DNA of 64,000 nt from Phycisphaeraceae bacterium D3-23 (GTDB lineage: Bacteria; Planctomycetota; Phycisphaerae; Phycisphaerales; Phycisphaeraceae). The notes below the pieces were generated by a model. The model was not told the DNA's origin and did not search any database. It worked only from the letters and a program-made list of their open reading frames with translations. Numbering within the stretch: position 1 is the first letter of the stretch; each line of letters starts with the position of its first letter. This document shows positions 52,607-62,737 of this stretch, one piece after another. Position numbers and translations under genes: made by a program. Location: contig CP114179.1 in NCBI GenBank assembly GCA_039555135.1, forward strand, positions 4,464,001-4,528,000, given 5' to 3'.

Positions 52607-55258
52607 ATGTCGGTCCGCTGCCCGCATTGTGAGCACAAGTTTGCGCTGAAAGCCGCGCCGGGGGTGTACGAGCCCAAGTGCCCGGACTGCGGCGAGGCGT
52701 TCGCGTTGGTGATCCCGCGCGAAAGCGGCGGGCGGATCGTGGTGGGCAAATCGATCGAGCACCTCAAGCGTCGGCAGGCCAAACGCAAGGCGTCGCAGCA
52801 GACGCAGGCCTCCGCGGCCGATGCGCCGACGGTCGCGTCGAATGCGGACGACATGCGGACCGTCGCGTCGGCGGCCGACATGCGGACGGTGGCTTCATCA
52901 CCGGCAGAGATGCCGACGATGGCTGCGCCGGGAGCGGACCCATACGACGCGGGGCCTAACGCCGACGGGGGCGGTGCGGAGACGCCGATGGGCCGGCTCG
53001 ACGGGTACGAGCTCTTGCGCGAGCTGGGCAAGGGCGGCATGGGCTGTGTCTACCTCGCGCGGCAGGTCGCGCTGGACCGGCATGTCGCGGTCAAGACGAT
53101 CGCGCCCCAGCTCTCGCGCAGCCCCGCGTTCCTGGCGCGCTTTGTCCGCGAGGCCTTCGCCGTCGCCCAGCTGTCGCACCACAACGTCGTCCAGATCCAC
53201 GACGTCGGCCACGACGACGACCAGCACTACTTCAGCATGGAGTATGTCCACGGCCGATCGCTCGCGGACGTGATGAAGCAGCACGGCAAGCTCGACCCGG
53301 CCCAGGCCGCGACGCACATACTCCACGCCGCGCGTGGGCTCGCTTACGCCCACGAGCATCACATGGTGCACCGTGATGTGAAGCCCGCCAACCTGCTGGT
53401 CAACGATCAGGGGCTGGTGAAGGTCGTCGACTTGGGCCTGGTCAAAACCGCCGACGGCGAATCGGATACCGCGGCAGAGCTTGGTGGAGCCGACACGGCT
53501 GGCGGCGACCAACCCCACACCACACGCGTCGCAGCGACCCTCGGGACGCCCGCGTTTATGCCGCCCGAGCAGGCCAAAGACGCCGCGTCCGTCGATGCGC
53601 GGGCCGACATCTACGCGCTGGGCGCGACGTTCTACTACCTCGTCACGGGCCGGCCGCCTTTCGAAGCACGGACCGCCGATGAAGTCCTCAAGATGCACGC
53701 CACCAAGACCGTCAAGCCGCCCGAGCAGCGCGTCAAGCGTGTGCCCGCCGAGCTTTCGGCCGTGATGATGAAGATGCTCGCCAAGCGACCGGCCGACCGC
53801 TACGCCACAATGGGCGAGGTCGTCTCGGCCCTGGAGGGCTACCTCGGGATCGGCAAGGGCGCGTTCACGCCGCGGCCCGAGCACGCGACGGCGCTTGAAG
53901 ACGCGGTCGACGGATTCATCAGCGCCCCGGCCGTTAAAGTGCGGCGCGGAATGTACATCGCGTTCCACCTGGCCGCGTTGCTGGCCACGGTCGCCGGCAT
54001 CCTCCTTGGCAACTACACACTGACCGGGACGACTGTCTGGCTGTGGCTGTGTACCACAGGGAGTTACCTGGCCCTGTCGAACATGCGCTCGCGCAGCACG
54101 CTGGGCCGGCGGGTCCGCCAGTACCTGCACGCGCTGAGCTGGACGCAGTGGTTCATGCTTGGTGGCGGGCTGGTCACCGTGACCGCGATGGTGTTCGTGC
54201 TGGGGCTGGTGCTGTACTACCTCGCGGTGGTCGTGGTCGGGCTCGGGCTCGCGGCCGGGTTCTACTTCGTGATCGACAAGTGGGTCGCCAAGCAGCGGGG
54301 GCCGATCATCGACGGCGTGCGTCGGATGTTGCGCGACATGCGGCTTCGCGGGCTGGACGAAAAGGCCCTGCGGCGGTTTGTCTGCGCCTACAGCGGCCGG
54401 CGGTGGGAGCCGCTCTACGAAGCGCTCTTCGGCTACGAGGCGAAACGCGAGGCCCGCATGCACTGGGGCTTCGACGCCGAGGGCAACCCACGCCCCCGGC
54501 ACGCCGGCTGGCGCGACGGGCTGATCGATTGGCTTGAGCAACACCAGGAAGAACGCGAGGAAGACCGGCGGCGTCACCAGCTCCAGCGGGCCGAGATGCA
54601 GCGGCTTCGGGCCGAGGGCGTGAGTGATATGGAGGCGATGGCAAAGTCGCGTCAGATGTCGCGCGACTGGTTCGACGATGTCGCTAGATACCGCGCAACC
54701 CGCGAGTGCAGCGCACTCGCGCAGGTCTACCTGAACCAGCCCGTGACGGTCGAGGAGGCCCCGGCCTCGCAAACCGATGAGCCGATCCCGGACTCGTGGA
54801 AGCTCCGCCGAACCCCGCTTTCGACGACGCTGGCATACTGGTTCTTCGCGGGGCGGGCGCGGGCGCTGGCGGGGGCGACACTGCTCGTGGTGTGGGCGCT
54901 GTGGGCGACAAAGCGCGAGAAGCTGCCGTCACTGCCCGAGGACGGCGGGTACCTGCAGCACATCCGCAGCTACCTCATGGCCGACCGTCAGCCGCTTCGC
55001 TATCAGCCGATCCCGGACGCGGTGTTCGACGTGCTGTGCAGCCAGCCCGCGCTCCTGGCCGGGCTGATCCTCGTATGGTCGGGGCTGTACCAGGGCATCC
55101 GGATGACGGTGTTCCTGCTGCCGATCGTGGTGATCCTGCTGCGTGCGCCGTTCCTGGGCGACACGATGTGGGGGCCGATGACCCACCAGGAGTGGGCGAT
55201 CATTGGTGCCCTCGCGCTGACGCCACCCGCGATTTTCTTCGGGAAGTCGGAGTACTAA
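52607..55258 (+). CDS. Membrane-bound Ser/Thr protein kinase with N-terminal zinc ribbon
   Basis: An 883-residue kinase. The N-terminus has a zinc ribbon (CPHC...CPDC, residues 4-28), then a linker with three degenerate MRTVAS-like repeats (about residues 68-105). The kinase domain spans about 128-410: GKGGMGCVYLARQ, the VAVK lysine, HRDVKPANLLV and LGTPAFMPPEQA. Hydrophobic helices cluster around 450-560 and again near 745-880, so the C-terminal half is membrane-embedded. Pkn2-like kinases of this plan are common in planctomycetes. The repeats carry threonines that could be self-phosphorylated. Standalone gene. Confidence 0.93.
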   Translation: MSVRCPHCEHKFALKAAPGVYEPKCPDCGEAFALVIPRESGGRIVVGKSIEHLKRRQAKRKASQQTQASAADAPTVASNADDMRTVASAADMRTVASSPAEMPTMAAPGADPYDAGPNADGGGAETPMGRLDGYELLRELGKGGMGCVYLARQVALDRHVAVKTIAPQLSRSPAFLARFVREAFAVAQLSHHNVVQIHDVGHDDDQHYFSMEYVHGRSLADVMKQHGKLDPAQAATHILHAARGLAYAHEHHMVHRDVKPANLLVNDQGLVKVVDLGLVKTADGESDTAAELGGADTAGGDQPHTTRVAATLGTPAFMPPEQAKDAASVDARADIYALGATFYYLVTGRPPFEARTADEVLKMHATKTVKPPEQRVKRVPAELSAVMMKMLAKRPADRYATMGEVVSALEGYLGIGKGAFTPRPEHATALEDAVDGFISAPAVKVRRGMYIAFHLAALLATVAGILLGNYTLTGTTVWLWLCTTGSYLALSNMRSRSTLGRRVRQYLHALSWTQWFMLGGGLVTVTAMVFVLGLVLYYLAVVVVGLGLAAGFYFVIDKWVAKQRGPIIDGVRRMLRDMRLRGLDEKALRRFVCAYSGRRWEPLYEALFGYEAKREARMHWGFDAEGNPRPRHAGWRDGLIDWLEQHQEEREEDRRRHQLQRAEMQRLRAEGVSDMEAMAKSRQMSRDWFDDVARYRATRECSALAQVYLNQPVTVEEAPASQTDEPIPDSWKLRRTPLSTTLAYWFFAGRARALAGATLLVVWALWATKREKLPSLPEDGGYLQHIRSYLMADRQPLRYQPIPDAVFDVLCSQPALLAGLILVWSGLYQGIRMTVFLLPIVVILLRAPFLGDTMWGPMTHQEWAIIGALALTPPAIFFGKSEY

Positions 55259-55294
55259 GCGGCCCCGCGGTGCCGGCCGGATTCACTGCCGCGT

Positions 55295-55780
55295 CTACGC
55301 ATCCAAACGGATCTTGACGACGGCCTTGGTCACGGGCTGCGGTGTGCCCGCCATCGGGCACAAGCCCGGGGCGTGGAGATCGCCGGGGAGGAAGAGCGCG
55401 AACGTGCCGGGCGTCAGCGCCAAGTAGCTCGGCGCTGGCGAATGCCCGACCTCAGGCGCTTGGTAAAAACATACGTCGCGCTCGGGGTCATAAGGCGTCT
55501 TCACAGGCGGGCCGGCGGACGCAGGCAGCCAACCGAAGCGTTCTTCGCCGACGACCATCAATTGCAAGTCCGCAAACTGCCGGTGCGTCTCCCACACAAC
55601 CGGCCGATCCTGCGACGGCGTGTAGCGATCAATGATGAGGTCCGCGCGATCGGGCAAGAGCGTCTCACGTCCGGTGGGGCGGCTGGCGAGATCAAGCAGT
55701 GACAGCGCGTGAAGCACATCGCCCATCGCGGGCAGCACGCCGCGGTAGCAGGCCGCCTGGGCAAAGAGGTCATAGATCAT
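55295..55780 (-). CDS. YhcH/YjgK/YiaL family protein
   Basis: A 161-residue cupin-like protein of the beta-galactosidase-subunit/YhcH group. The family features WETHRQFADLQLMVVGEE and LFLPGDLHAPGL are visible, with histidines that bind metal. Members are linked to sialic acid and sugar metabolism as anomerases, but no such genes are nearby. Convergent with the kinase gene. Confidence 0.88.
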   Translation of the reverse strand: MIYDLFAQAACYRGVLPAMGDVLHALSLLDLASRPTGRETLLPDRADLIIDRYTPSQDRPVVWETHRQFADLQLMVVGEERFGWLPASAGPPVKTPYDPERDVCFYQAPEVGHSPAPSYLALTPGTFALFLPGDLHAPGLCPMAGTPQPVTKAVVKIRLDA

Positions 55781-55992
55781 AGGCAGAGTGTATCGGCAAG
55801 CCCATCACGATTTGCGTAAGGGCCGGCGGGCTGGTGCGTCTCTGATACGTATGTAAACCCGATACGCTACAAGTGCGCGAGATTTTGGAACAACTGACCC
55901 CGCTCGCGGGTATTATTCGAGAGAGCCCGCGAACCGGGCTGGCGTCTGACCGGGCACTGTGCCCAATCCCACCCCCCCCCAGGAGACTCGTG

Positions 55993-56508
55993 ATGAATCT
56001 TATGAAATGGACGGCATCCGCGGCTGTGATCGCCGCGCTTGCCACACTGGCCCCGCTGCCCTCCGCCCAGGCGGATGACCCCGAGGCGGGCGATGACGCG
56101 CTGGAGTTCAGCGTTGAAGAGACGATCGCCAACGTCCCTGAAGGCACCGAGTTTTCGCTCGAAGCCTTCGAGGGCAAGGTCGTGATGGTCGAATTCTTCG
56201 CCACGTGGTGAGGCCCTTGCCGGGCTTCCATACCCCACCTCAACGAGTTCGTTGAGACATTTGAAGGCGAAGACTTCGTGGTCATGATGATTTCCAAAGA
56301 AGAGGCCGGGCTCCTTAGCGACTACGCCGAGAACAACGACCTTGACATGTGGCTCGTGCGCGACGCCGACGGCGACATGTTCACCGACTACGGTGTCCGC
56401 GGCATCCCCAACTCCCTGCTCATCGGCAAGGACGGCAAGATCGCCTACCGCGGCCACCCCATGCGGATCACCGAAGAAATGATCCAGGAACAACTCGACA
56501 CAGAGTAA
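55993..56508 (+). CDS. TlpA/thioredoxin-like selenoprotein (UGA read as selenocysteine)
   Basis: Extracytoplasmic thiol-disulfide oxidoreductase of 171 residues when UGA at 56209-56211 is read through. A signal sequence (residues 1-28) is followed by a TlpA-type thioredoxin fold. The active site reads FFATW-U-GPC with U at residue 73, where homologues have W-C-x-x-C. Downstream sequence continues in frame as normal TlpA, including the cis-proline GVRGIPNSLLI and GKDGKIAYRG. AGGAGACTCGTG precedes the ATG. A seven-base-pair hairpin begins at the UGA itself. A real stop TAA ends the gene, followed by a strong terminator. The alternative, a pseudogene with a Cys-to-stop change, is possible but unlikely, because no other damage is present. 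Confidence 0.88.
56209..56228 (+). promoter_or_regulatory. Candidate bacterial SECIS of the TlpA-like selenoprotein
   Basis: GAGGCCC and GGGCTTC pair (one G-U) around TTGCC, starting at the UGA. A longer TGAGG/CCTCA pairing (56209-56242) can enclose it. The loop G is only eight bases past UGA, nearer than the common bacterial pattern, so the fold is uncertain. Confidence 0.35.
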
Positions 56509-56586
56509 GTCCCAACTGTTGATGGGCCCGTCATCTCTTGCGGTCGCGTACCGCTGGACGATGATGGGCTTGCCAAACGACGATCG

Positions 56587-56616
56587 CCGCCACCGCTCAC
56601 CCGGTGGCGGTTTTTT
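56587..56616 (+). terminator. Rho-independent terminator of the selenoprotein gene
   Basis: CCGCCACC pairs with GGTGGCGG and is followed by TTTTTT. It lies 79 bases after the TAA, supporting that transcription runs through the internal UGA. Confidence 0.9.
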
Positions 56617-56691
56617 GCTTGCACAGGCATTTCAACCGCCAAGATAGCAATCGGTAATACGCACCCCAGTTGATTCACGCGCGTATCTTAC

Positions 56692-56798
56692 GGGGTGCCA
56701 CACAACTGCCCGTAGGGCTGCTGTGTGCGACTACCCGATGCCATTTTTCGTCCCGGCACACAGCAGGCCTACGGACAGGCCAGTTTGTGTGGCACCCC
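56692..56798. repeat. 107-base palindromic repeat
   Basis: Outer arms GGGGTGCCACACAACTG (56692-56708) and CAGTTTGTGTGGCACCCC (56781-56798) and inner arms near 56709-56728 and 56756-56774 pair. It lies between convergent genes like the other palindromes of the window but belongs to a different sequence family. Confidence 0.8.
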
Positions 56799-56878
56799 AG
56801 AGCGCGTGTTCTTTCTGGGATGCGAATAAACGCTGCACGTATCAACTGCGTTGCCATGAGATGCGGAGACTACAAACA

Positions 56879-56905
56879 AAAACCCCGGCAATTCGCCGGG
56901 GTTTT
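56879..56905 (-). terminator. Rho-independent terminator of the PEP-CTERM gene
   Basis: Eleven-base-pair stem (AAAACCCCGGC with GCCGGGGTTTT) around AATTC. Read on the minus strand it is followed by TTTGTTTG, 40 bases after the PEP-CTERM stop. Confidence 0.85.
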
Positions 56906-56944
56906 GGGGAAAGTCTGGAGTGGACCGCCGGAATGCTGTCGCGA

Positions 56945-57601
56945 TCAGCGGCGTCGGCGGAGCAGCGCGAGGCCGCCTAGGCCGAGCAGCGCCAGCGAGC
57001 CGGGCTCGGGGATCTGCGAGAAGGTCTGATCGACGAAAGAGAGCGTGGTCGCGACGGCATCATCGTCGGCGAACAGGGTGATGTTCTTCTGCACGCTGAG
57101 GGTCGCGGTGGGGGTGTCGAAGAAGACCCAGTCCGCGAGGACCGACGAGTCTTCGGTGGCGAAGATCGACAGGTCGTCGTTTGTGTTGGCGGTGAGGAAG
57201 GTCTCGGTGATGCCACCGAAGGAGCTTCCGCCGCTGCCACCGAGCACATCAAGGTTGCCGGCGAGGTGGGCGTCGGAGATCAGGAAGTTGGGGTCCAGCA
57301 CGGTCACGTCGAAGGTGATCAATGCGTCCGAGGCACCGCCGCCGGGCAGGTCGAAGAAGGCGGCCTGGAATCGGATGCCGAAGTTGCCTGCGGCATCGGT
57401 GTGCTCGATGACGTTGATGCGGTCGGCATCCGGCATGTCGCCGGTGGACGCGTAATCAAAGTTGCTGAAGAGTTTATCGCCCACCTGCACGGTGCCATCA
57501 TTGGCGATGAGGTCGGCGAGGTTGCTGATGTGAGCAGCGGACGCAGCCCCAGCCAGTCCGGCCATTACAATAGCGGTCGTCGCGATTTTGAGGTGATTCA
57601 T
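56945..57601 (-). CDS. PEP-CTERM sorting domain protein
   Basis: A 218-residue exported protein with an N-terminal signal (IATTAIVMAGLAGAASA) and a C-terminal IPEPGSLALLGLGGLALLRRRR: the Pro-Glu-Pro motif, hydrophobic helix and basic end of the PEP-CTERM signal that an exosortase recognises. The mature domain is beta-rich and unknown. The ATG at 57601 is preferred over the one 14 codons upstream because it opens with the signal. Exosortase genes are not in the window. Confidence 0.9.
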   Translation of the reverse strand: MNHLKIATTAIVMAGLAGAASAAHISNLADLIANDGTVQVGDKLFSNFDYASTGDMPDADRINVIEHTDAAGNFGIRFQAAFFDLPGGGASDALITFDVTVLDPNFLISDAHLAGNLDVLGGSGGSSFGGITETFLTANTNDDLSIFATEDSSVLADWVFFDTPTATLSVQKNITLFADDDAVATTLSFVDQTFSQIPEPGSLALLGLGGLALLRRRR

Positions 57602-57923
57602 GGTCTTTTTCTGTCCTCTCCACATCATTCCGGCTGGAATCAACGTGATTCTGTGCTTTCGAAACGATGCTGGGTGCCGTGGTCGTTCCTTGACCTAGAT
57701 AAACTTTACCAGAATGAAGGATGCCGTCAAGACACTGCCCGTTGAAAATCACAACATTCTCACATGGTAAAATGGGTAGTTTTGCCATGCCGCAGGCAGC
57801 CCAGACACCCGGAACCCGCCCGGCTGAGATGTGGAAAACGATGCTGACCCTGCGAAGACATCGAGCCCGTTTGAGGCAGGCATATCCCCCTCAGCTCCGC
57901 AAGCACCGGCTACAATCCCACCC
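57602..57923. other. Divergent intergenic region
   Basis: 322 bases between the PEP-CTERM and mnmG starts. The left part is AT-richer, with a TTGAAA...TAAAAT pair near 57740-57770 spaced too widely for a confident sigma70 promoter. No gene or RNA is recognised. Confidence 0.5.
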
Positions 57924-59948
<2,025 letters not shown>

Positions 59949-59979
59949 TCCCACCGCCCCCAGCGTGTCTACTGTCCCG

Positions 59980-61494
59980 ATGCCTGAAACCCCTCCGCCC
60001 GCGCGTTGCCTCGTCGTCATCTTCGGTGCCTCCGGCGACCTGACCAAACGCAAGCTCCTGCCCGCGCTCTACCACCTCTGGGAATCGGGTGAAGCGCCCA
60101 AGGACCTCGCCGTCGTCGGCGTCAGCCGGACCAAGTACACCGATTCCGCCTACCGCGAAGAGCTCTACGACTTCGTCCCCGACGCGTACGACAAAGACAA
60201 GTGGGCCGAGTTCTCCAAGCGGGTCCACTACCACGCCGCCGACGCGACCAAGCAGGGCGACTGGGACAGCATCAAGGACCGCATGTCCGCCCTGGCCAAG
60301 GAGCACGACACGGGCGACAACGTCCTGTTCTACCTCTCGGTCTCGCCCCAGTTTTTCGAGCCCATCATCAAGAACATCGGCAGCGCCGAGATCGTCACCG
60401 AAGGCCGCAAGTACTGCTCCATCGAGCCCAACAAGTGCTGGCAGCGCATCGTTGTCGAGAAGCCCTTCGGCTCGGACCCGTCCTCGGCCGCGCACCTCAA
60501 CCGTGTGCTGGCGGGTGTGTTCGACGAAGACTCGATCTACCGCATCGACCACTACCTCGGTAAAGAGCTCGTACAGAACATGCTCGTGTTGCGGTTTGCC
60601 AACACGATCTTCGAGCCGTTGTGGAACCGCGACTACATCGACCACGTGCAGATCACCGCGAGCGAGACCGTCGCCGTCGAAGGGCGGGGCAGCTACTACG
60701 ACAGCCCGGCCGGCGGCGCGATGCGCGACATGGTGCAGAGCCACCTCTTGCAGGTGCTCTCGGTGGTCGCGATGGAGCCGCCGGTGAGCATGGACGCGGC
60801 CGACATCCGCACGGAGAAGATCAAGGTTTTCAAGGCCCTGCGCGTGCCCAAGGCCGACAACGTCCCCGACATCGCGGTGCGTGGCCAATACTCGGCGGGC
60901 ACGGTCGATGGCAAATCCGTCAAGGCGTATCGCGAGAACGACGGCGTCGCCGACGACAGCCAGGCCGACACCTACGCCGCGATGCGGTTCCAGGTCGACA
61001 CCTGGCGGTGGGGCGGCGTGCCGTTCTTCCTACGCTCGGGCAAGGCGATGGCGGAAAAAAAGACCGAAGTCGTGATCTACTTCAAGCCCACGCCGCACTG
61101 CCTGTTCCTCGACAAGACCCAGGACATGAAGGCCAATCAGATCGTCATCAACATCCAGCCCGACGAAGGCATCCGAATCCGCTTCGAGGGCAAGGTGCCC
61201 GGCTCGGGGCTCAAGATGAAAGAAGTCGTCATGGACTTCGACTATGTCGAGCAGTGGAAGACAGACCCGCCCGACGGCTACGCGACACTGCTCAACGAGG
61301 CGATGAAGGGCGACCAGACCCTCTTCAAGCACCGCGACGAGATCGAGAGCGCGTGGGACGCCGTGCAGCCGGTGCTCGATTACTGGAAGGCCCATCCGCA
61401 GAGCGACCTGCCCAACTACGCGGCCGGGACATGGGGCCCGCCGGCGTCGGATTTGATGATGCAGCGCGAGGGGCGGTACTGGCGTAACGGGTAG
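59980..61494 (+). CDS. zwf: Glucose-6-phosphate 1-dehydrogenase
   Basis: First step of the oxidative pentose phosphate pathway, yielding NADPH. The 504-residue protein has the nucleotide-binding GASGDLTKRKLLPALY near its N-terminus and the catalytic RIDHYLGKELVQN near residue 190. ATG at 59980 gives MPETPPPARC, and the longer TTG frame adds 19 unconserved residues. It is followed by the double-UGA gene and then pgl on the same strand, so the three are probably one transcript. Confidence 0.97.
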   Translation: MPETPPPARCLVVIFGASGDLTKRKLLPALYHLWESGEAPKDLAVVGVSRTKYTDSAYREELYDFVPDAYDKDKWAEFSKRVHYHAADATKQGDWDSIKDRMSALAKEHDTGDNVLFYLSVSPQFFEPIIKNIGSAEIVTEGRKYCSIEPNKCWQRIVVEKPFGSDPSSAAHLNRVLAGVFDEDSIYRIDHYLGKELVQNMLVLRFANTIFEPLWNRDYIDHVQITASETVAVEGRGSYYDSPAGGAMRDMVQSHLLQVLSVVAMEPPVSMDAADIRTEKIKVFKALRVPKADNVPDIAVRGQYSAGTVDGKSVKAYRENDGVADDSQADTYAAMRFQVDTWRWGGVPFFLRSGKAMAEKKTEVVIYFKPTPHCLFLDKTQDMKANQIVINIQPDEGIRIRFEGKVPGSGLKMKEVVMDFDYVEQWKTDPPDGYATLLNEAMKGDQTLFKHRDEIESAWDAVQPVLDYWKAHPQSDLPNYAAGTWGPPASDLMMQREGRYWRNG

Positions 61495-61555
61495 GGCAGT
61501 GGAACAATTCTGCGTTTGGCCGCGTAGACTTGGTAAGACCTTCACGGAGTTCCCC

Positions 61556-62712
61556 ATGCGACAACGCCCCCAACGGATGTCCGCCGCCCTGCGACGCCGG
61601 CTCGCGCTCGCGGGGTTTGTGATGGGCGGCGTGCTTGCGGTGCTCGTCAACCAGGACGCGACGGGCCAGGCCGAGCAGGAGCCGCCGGTGGTCAACGCAC
61701 AACACGATGGGCCCATTGAGCTGGGCCGGGTCGATTGGATCCGCAACTACGAAGAAGGCGTCGCGCAGGCCGAGGAGACCGGCAAGCCGATGCTATTGCT
61801 GTTCCAAGAGGTGCCCGGGTGACAGGGCTGCCGGGTCTTCGGTTCGGAGACCTTGTCGCACCCCCTGATCGTTGAGGCGGCCGAGGATTTGTTCGTCCCT
61901 GTCGCGATCCACAACAACAAGGACGGCCACGACGGCGAGGTCCGCGAGCGCTTCGACGAGCCCGCGTGGAACTACCCCGTCGCGCTACGTCGATGCGGCG
62001 GGCAGTGACTTCATCGAGCGGCGCGACCGTGTGTACACCGTGCACGCCACGGCTGCACGCATGATCGAGGCGCTCGACGCGGCGGGGCAGGACGTTCCCG
62101 ATTACCTCGACCTGCTCGCGCTGGAACAGTCCGACCAACTCTCCCGCGCGACGTTCGCGATGTTCTGATTCTGGGAAGGCCAGGCCCAGTTGGGCCGGAT
62201 CGAAGGCGTTGTCACCGCCCGCGCCGCTTGGAAGGGCCGCGTCGAAGTCGTCGAACTCACCTTCGACCCGGACATCGTCGGCTACGACGACCTGGTCCGT
62301 GCCGCCGACACGATGGACTGTGCCACGGCCGTGTATACCCACGACGACGAACAGCTCGCTAGCGCCCCGCGCGCGTGTGGGCGAACGCGCGCAACCCATC
62401 GGCGAAGCCAGCGCGGATATCGCAAACACCGACGCCCACCAGTTCCGCCACCTCCGCGCAACACCGATGATCCACCTGCCGCTGACCGAGGCGCAGGCGA
62501 ACAAGGTCAACGCCGCACTACAACAAAACCAAAACCCCTCGATGTGGCTGAGCCCGCTTCAACGGGCGTTGCTCACGAAGATCGAGTCCGCGCTCACCGC
62601 CAATGCCGACGCCCTGGACGGATTGATCTTCCCAAGCGACCCGGCAGCGCTCCGCGGCTACGCCGACCGACTCGACGCAAAGCTCGCCGAGTTCGTCGCG
62701 CCGGGACAGTAA
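61556..62712 (+). CDS. Thioredoxin-like and MsrA-like double selenoprotein (two UGA codons, two frameshifts)
   Basis: Predicted 384-residue exported redox protein. A signal or anchor (residues about 14-36) leads to a thioredoxin-like domain with LLLFQEVPG-U-QGCRVFG, U at residue 89 (UGA 61820-61822). A second domain has ATFAMF-U-FWEGQAQLG, U at residue 204 (UGA 62166-62168), resembling the GCFW active site of methionine sulfoxide reductase A and the later VEVVELTFDPD. The MsrA-like part is short and lacks the usual TGHAE segment. A C-terminal region (about 255-384) follows with no recognised domain. The frame shifts by +1 near 61975-61978 and 62365-62368, both in CCCC runs. Decay, sequencing error or programmed shift are alternatives. 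It lies between zwf and pgl. Confidence 0.72.
61821..61857 (+). promoter_or_regulatory. Candidate SECIS after the first UGA of the double selenoprotein
   Basis: GACAGG pairs with CTTGTC (one G-U) and encloses GTCT/AGAC closing a TCGGTTCGG loop. An apical G is 19 bases after the UGA, within the common bacterial range. Confidence 0.5.
62183..62196 (+). promoter_or_regulatory. Candidate SECIS after the second UGA of the double selenoprotein
   Basis: GGCCC-AGTT-GGGCC, a strong five-base-pair hairpin with its loop G 21 bases after the UGA. Confidence 0.45.
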
Positions 62713-62737
62713 CGCGTCGCCGGGTTATCCTCTGCCC

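Larger units (their letters stand above)
56509..56944. other. Intergenic region with two terminators and a palindromic repeat
   Basis: This 436-base gap between the convergent selenoprotein and PEP-CTERM genes holds no credible coding frame. It contains a terminator for each gene and the 107-base palindrome listed separately. Confidence 0.8.

Noticed and set aside
52898-54772. Long open frame (624 codons) opposite the kinase
   Set aside because: High-GC shadow of the kinase gene; Arg/His/Gln-rich composition with no motif.
55993-56508. Pseudogene reading of the TlpA-like gene
   Set aside because: No other lesion, stop falls exactly at the catalytic Cys position, and a second gene in the window shows the same pattern.
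57735-57775. Sigma70-like promoter TTGAAA/TAAAAT before mnmG
   Set aside because: Spacer is about 20 bases, too long for a confident call.
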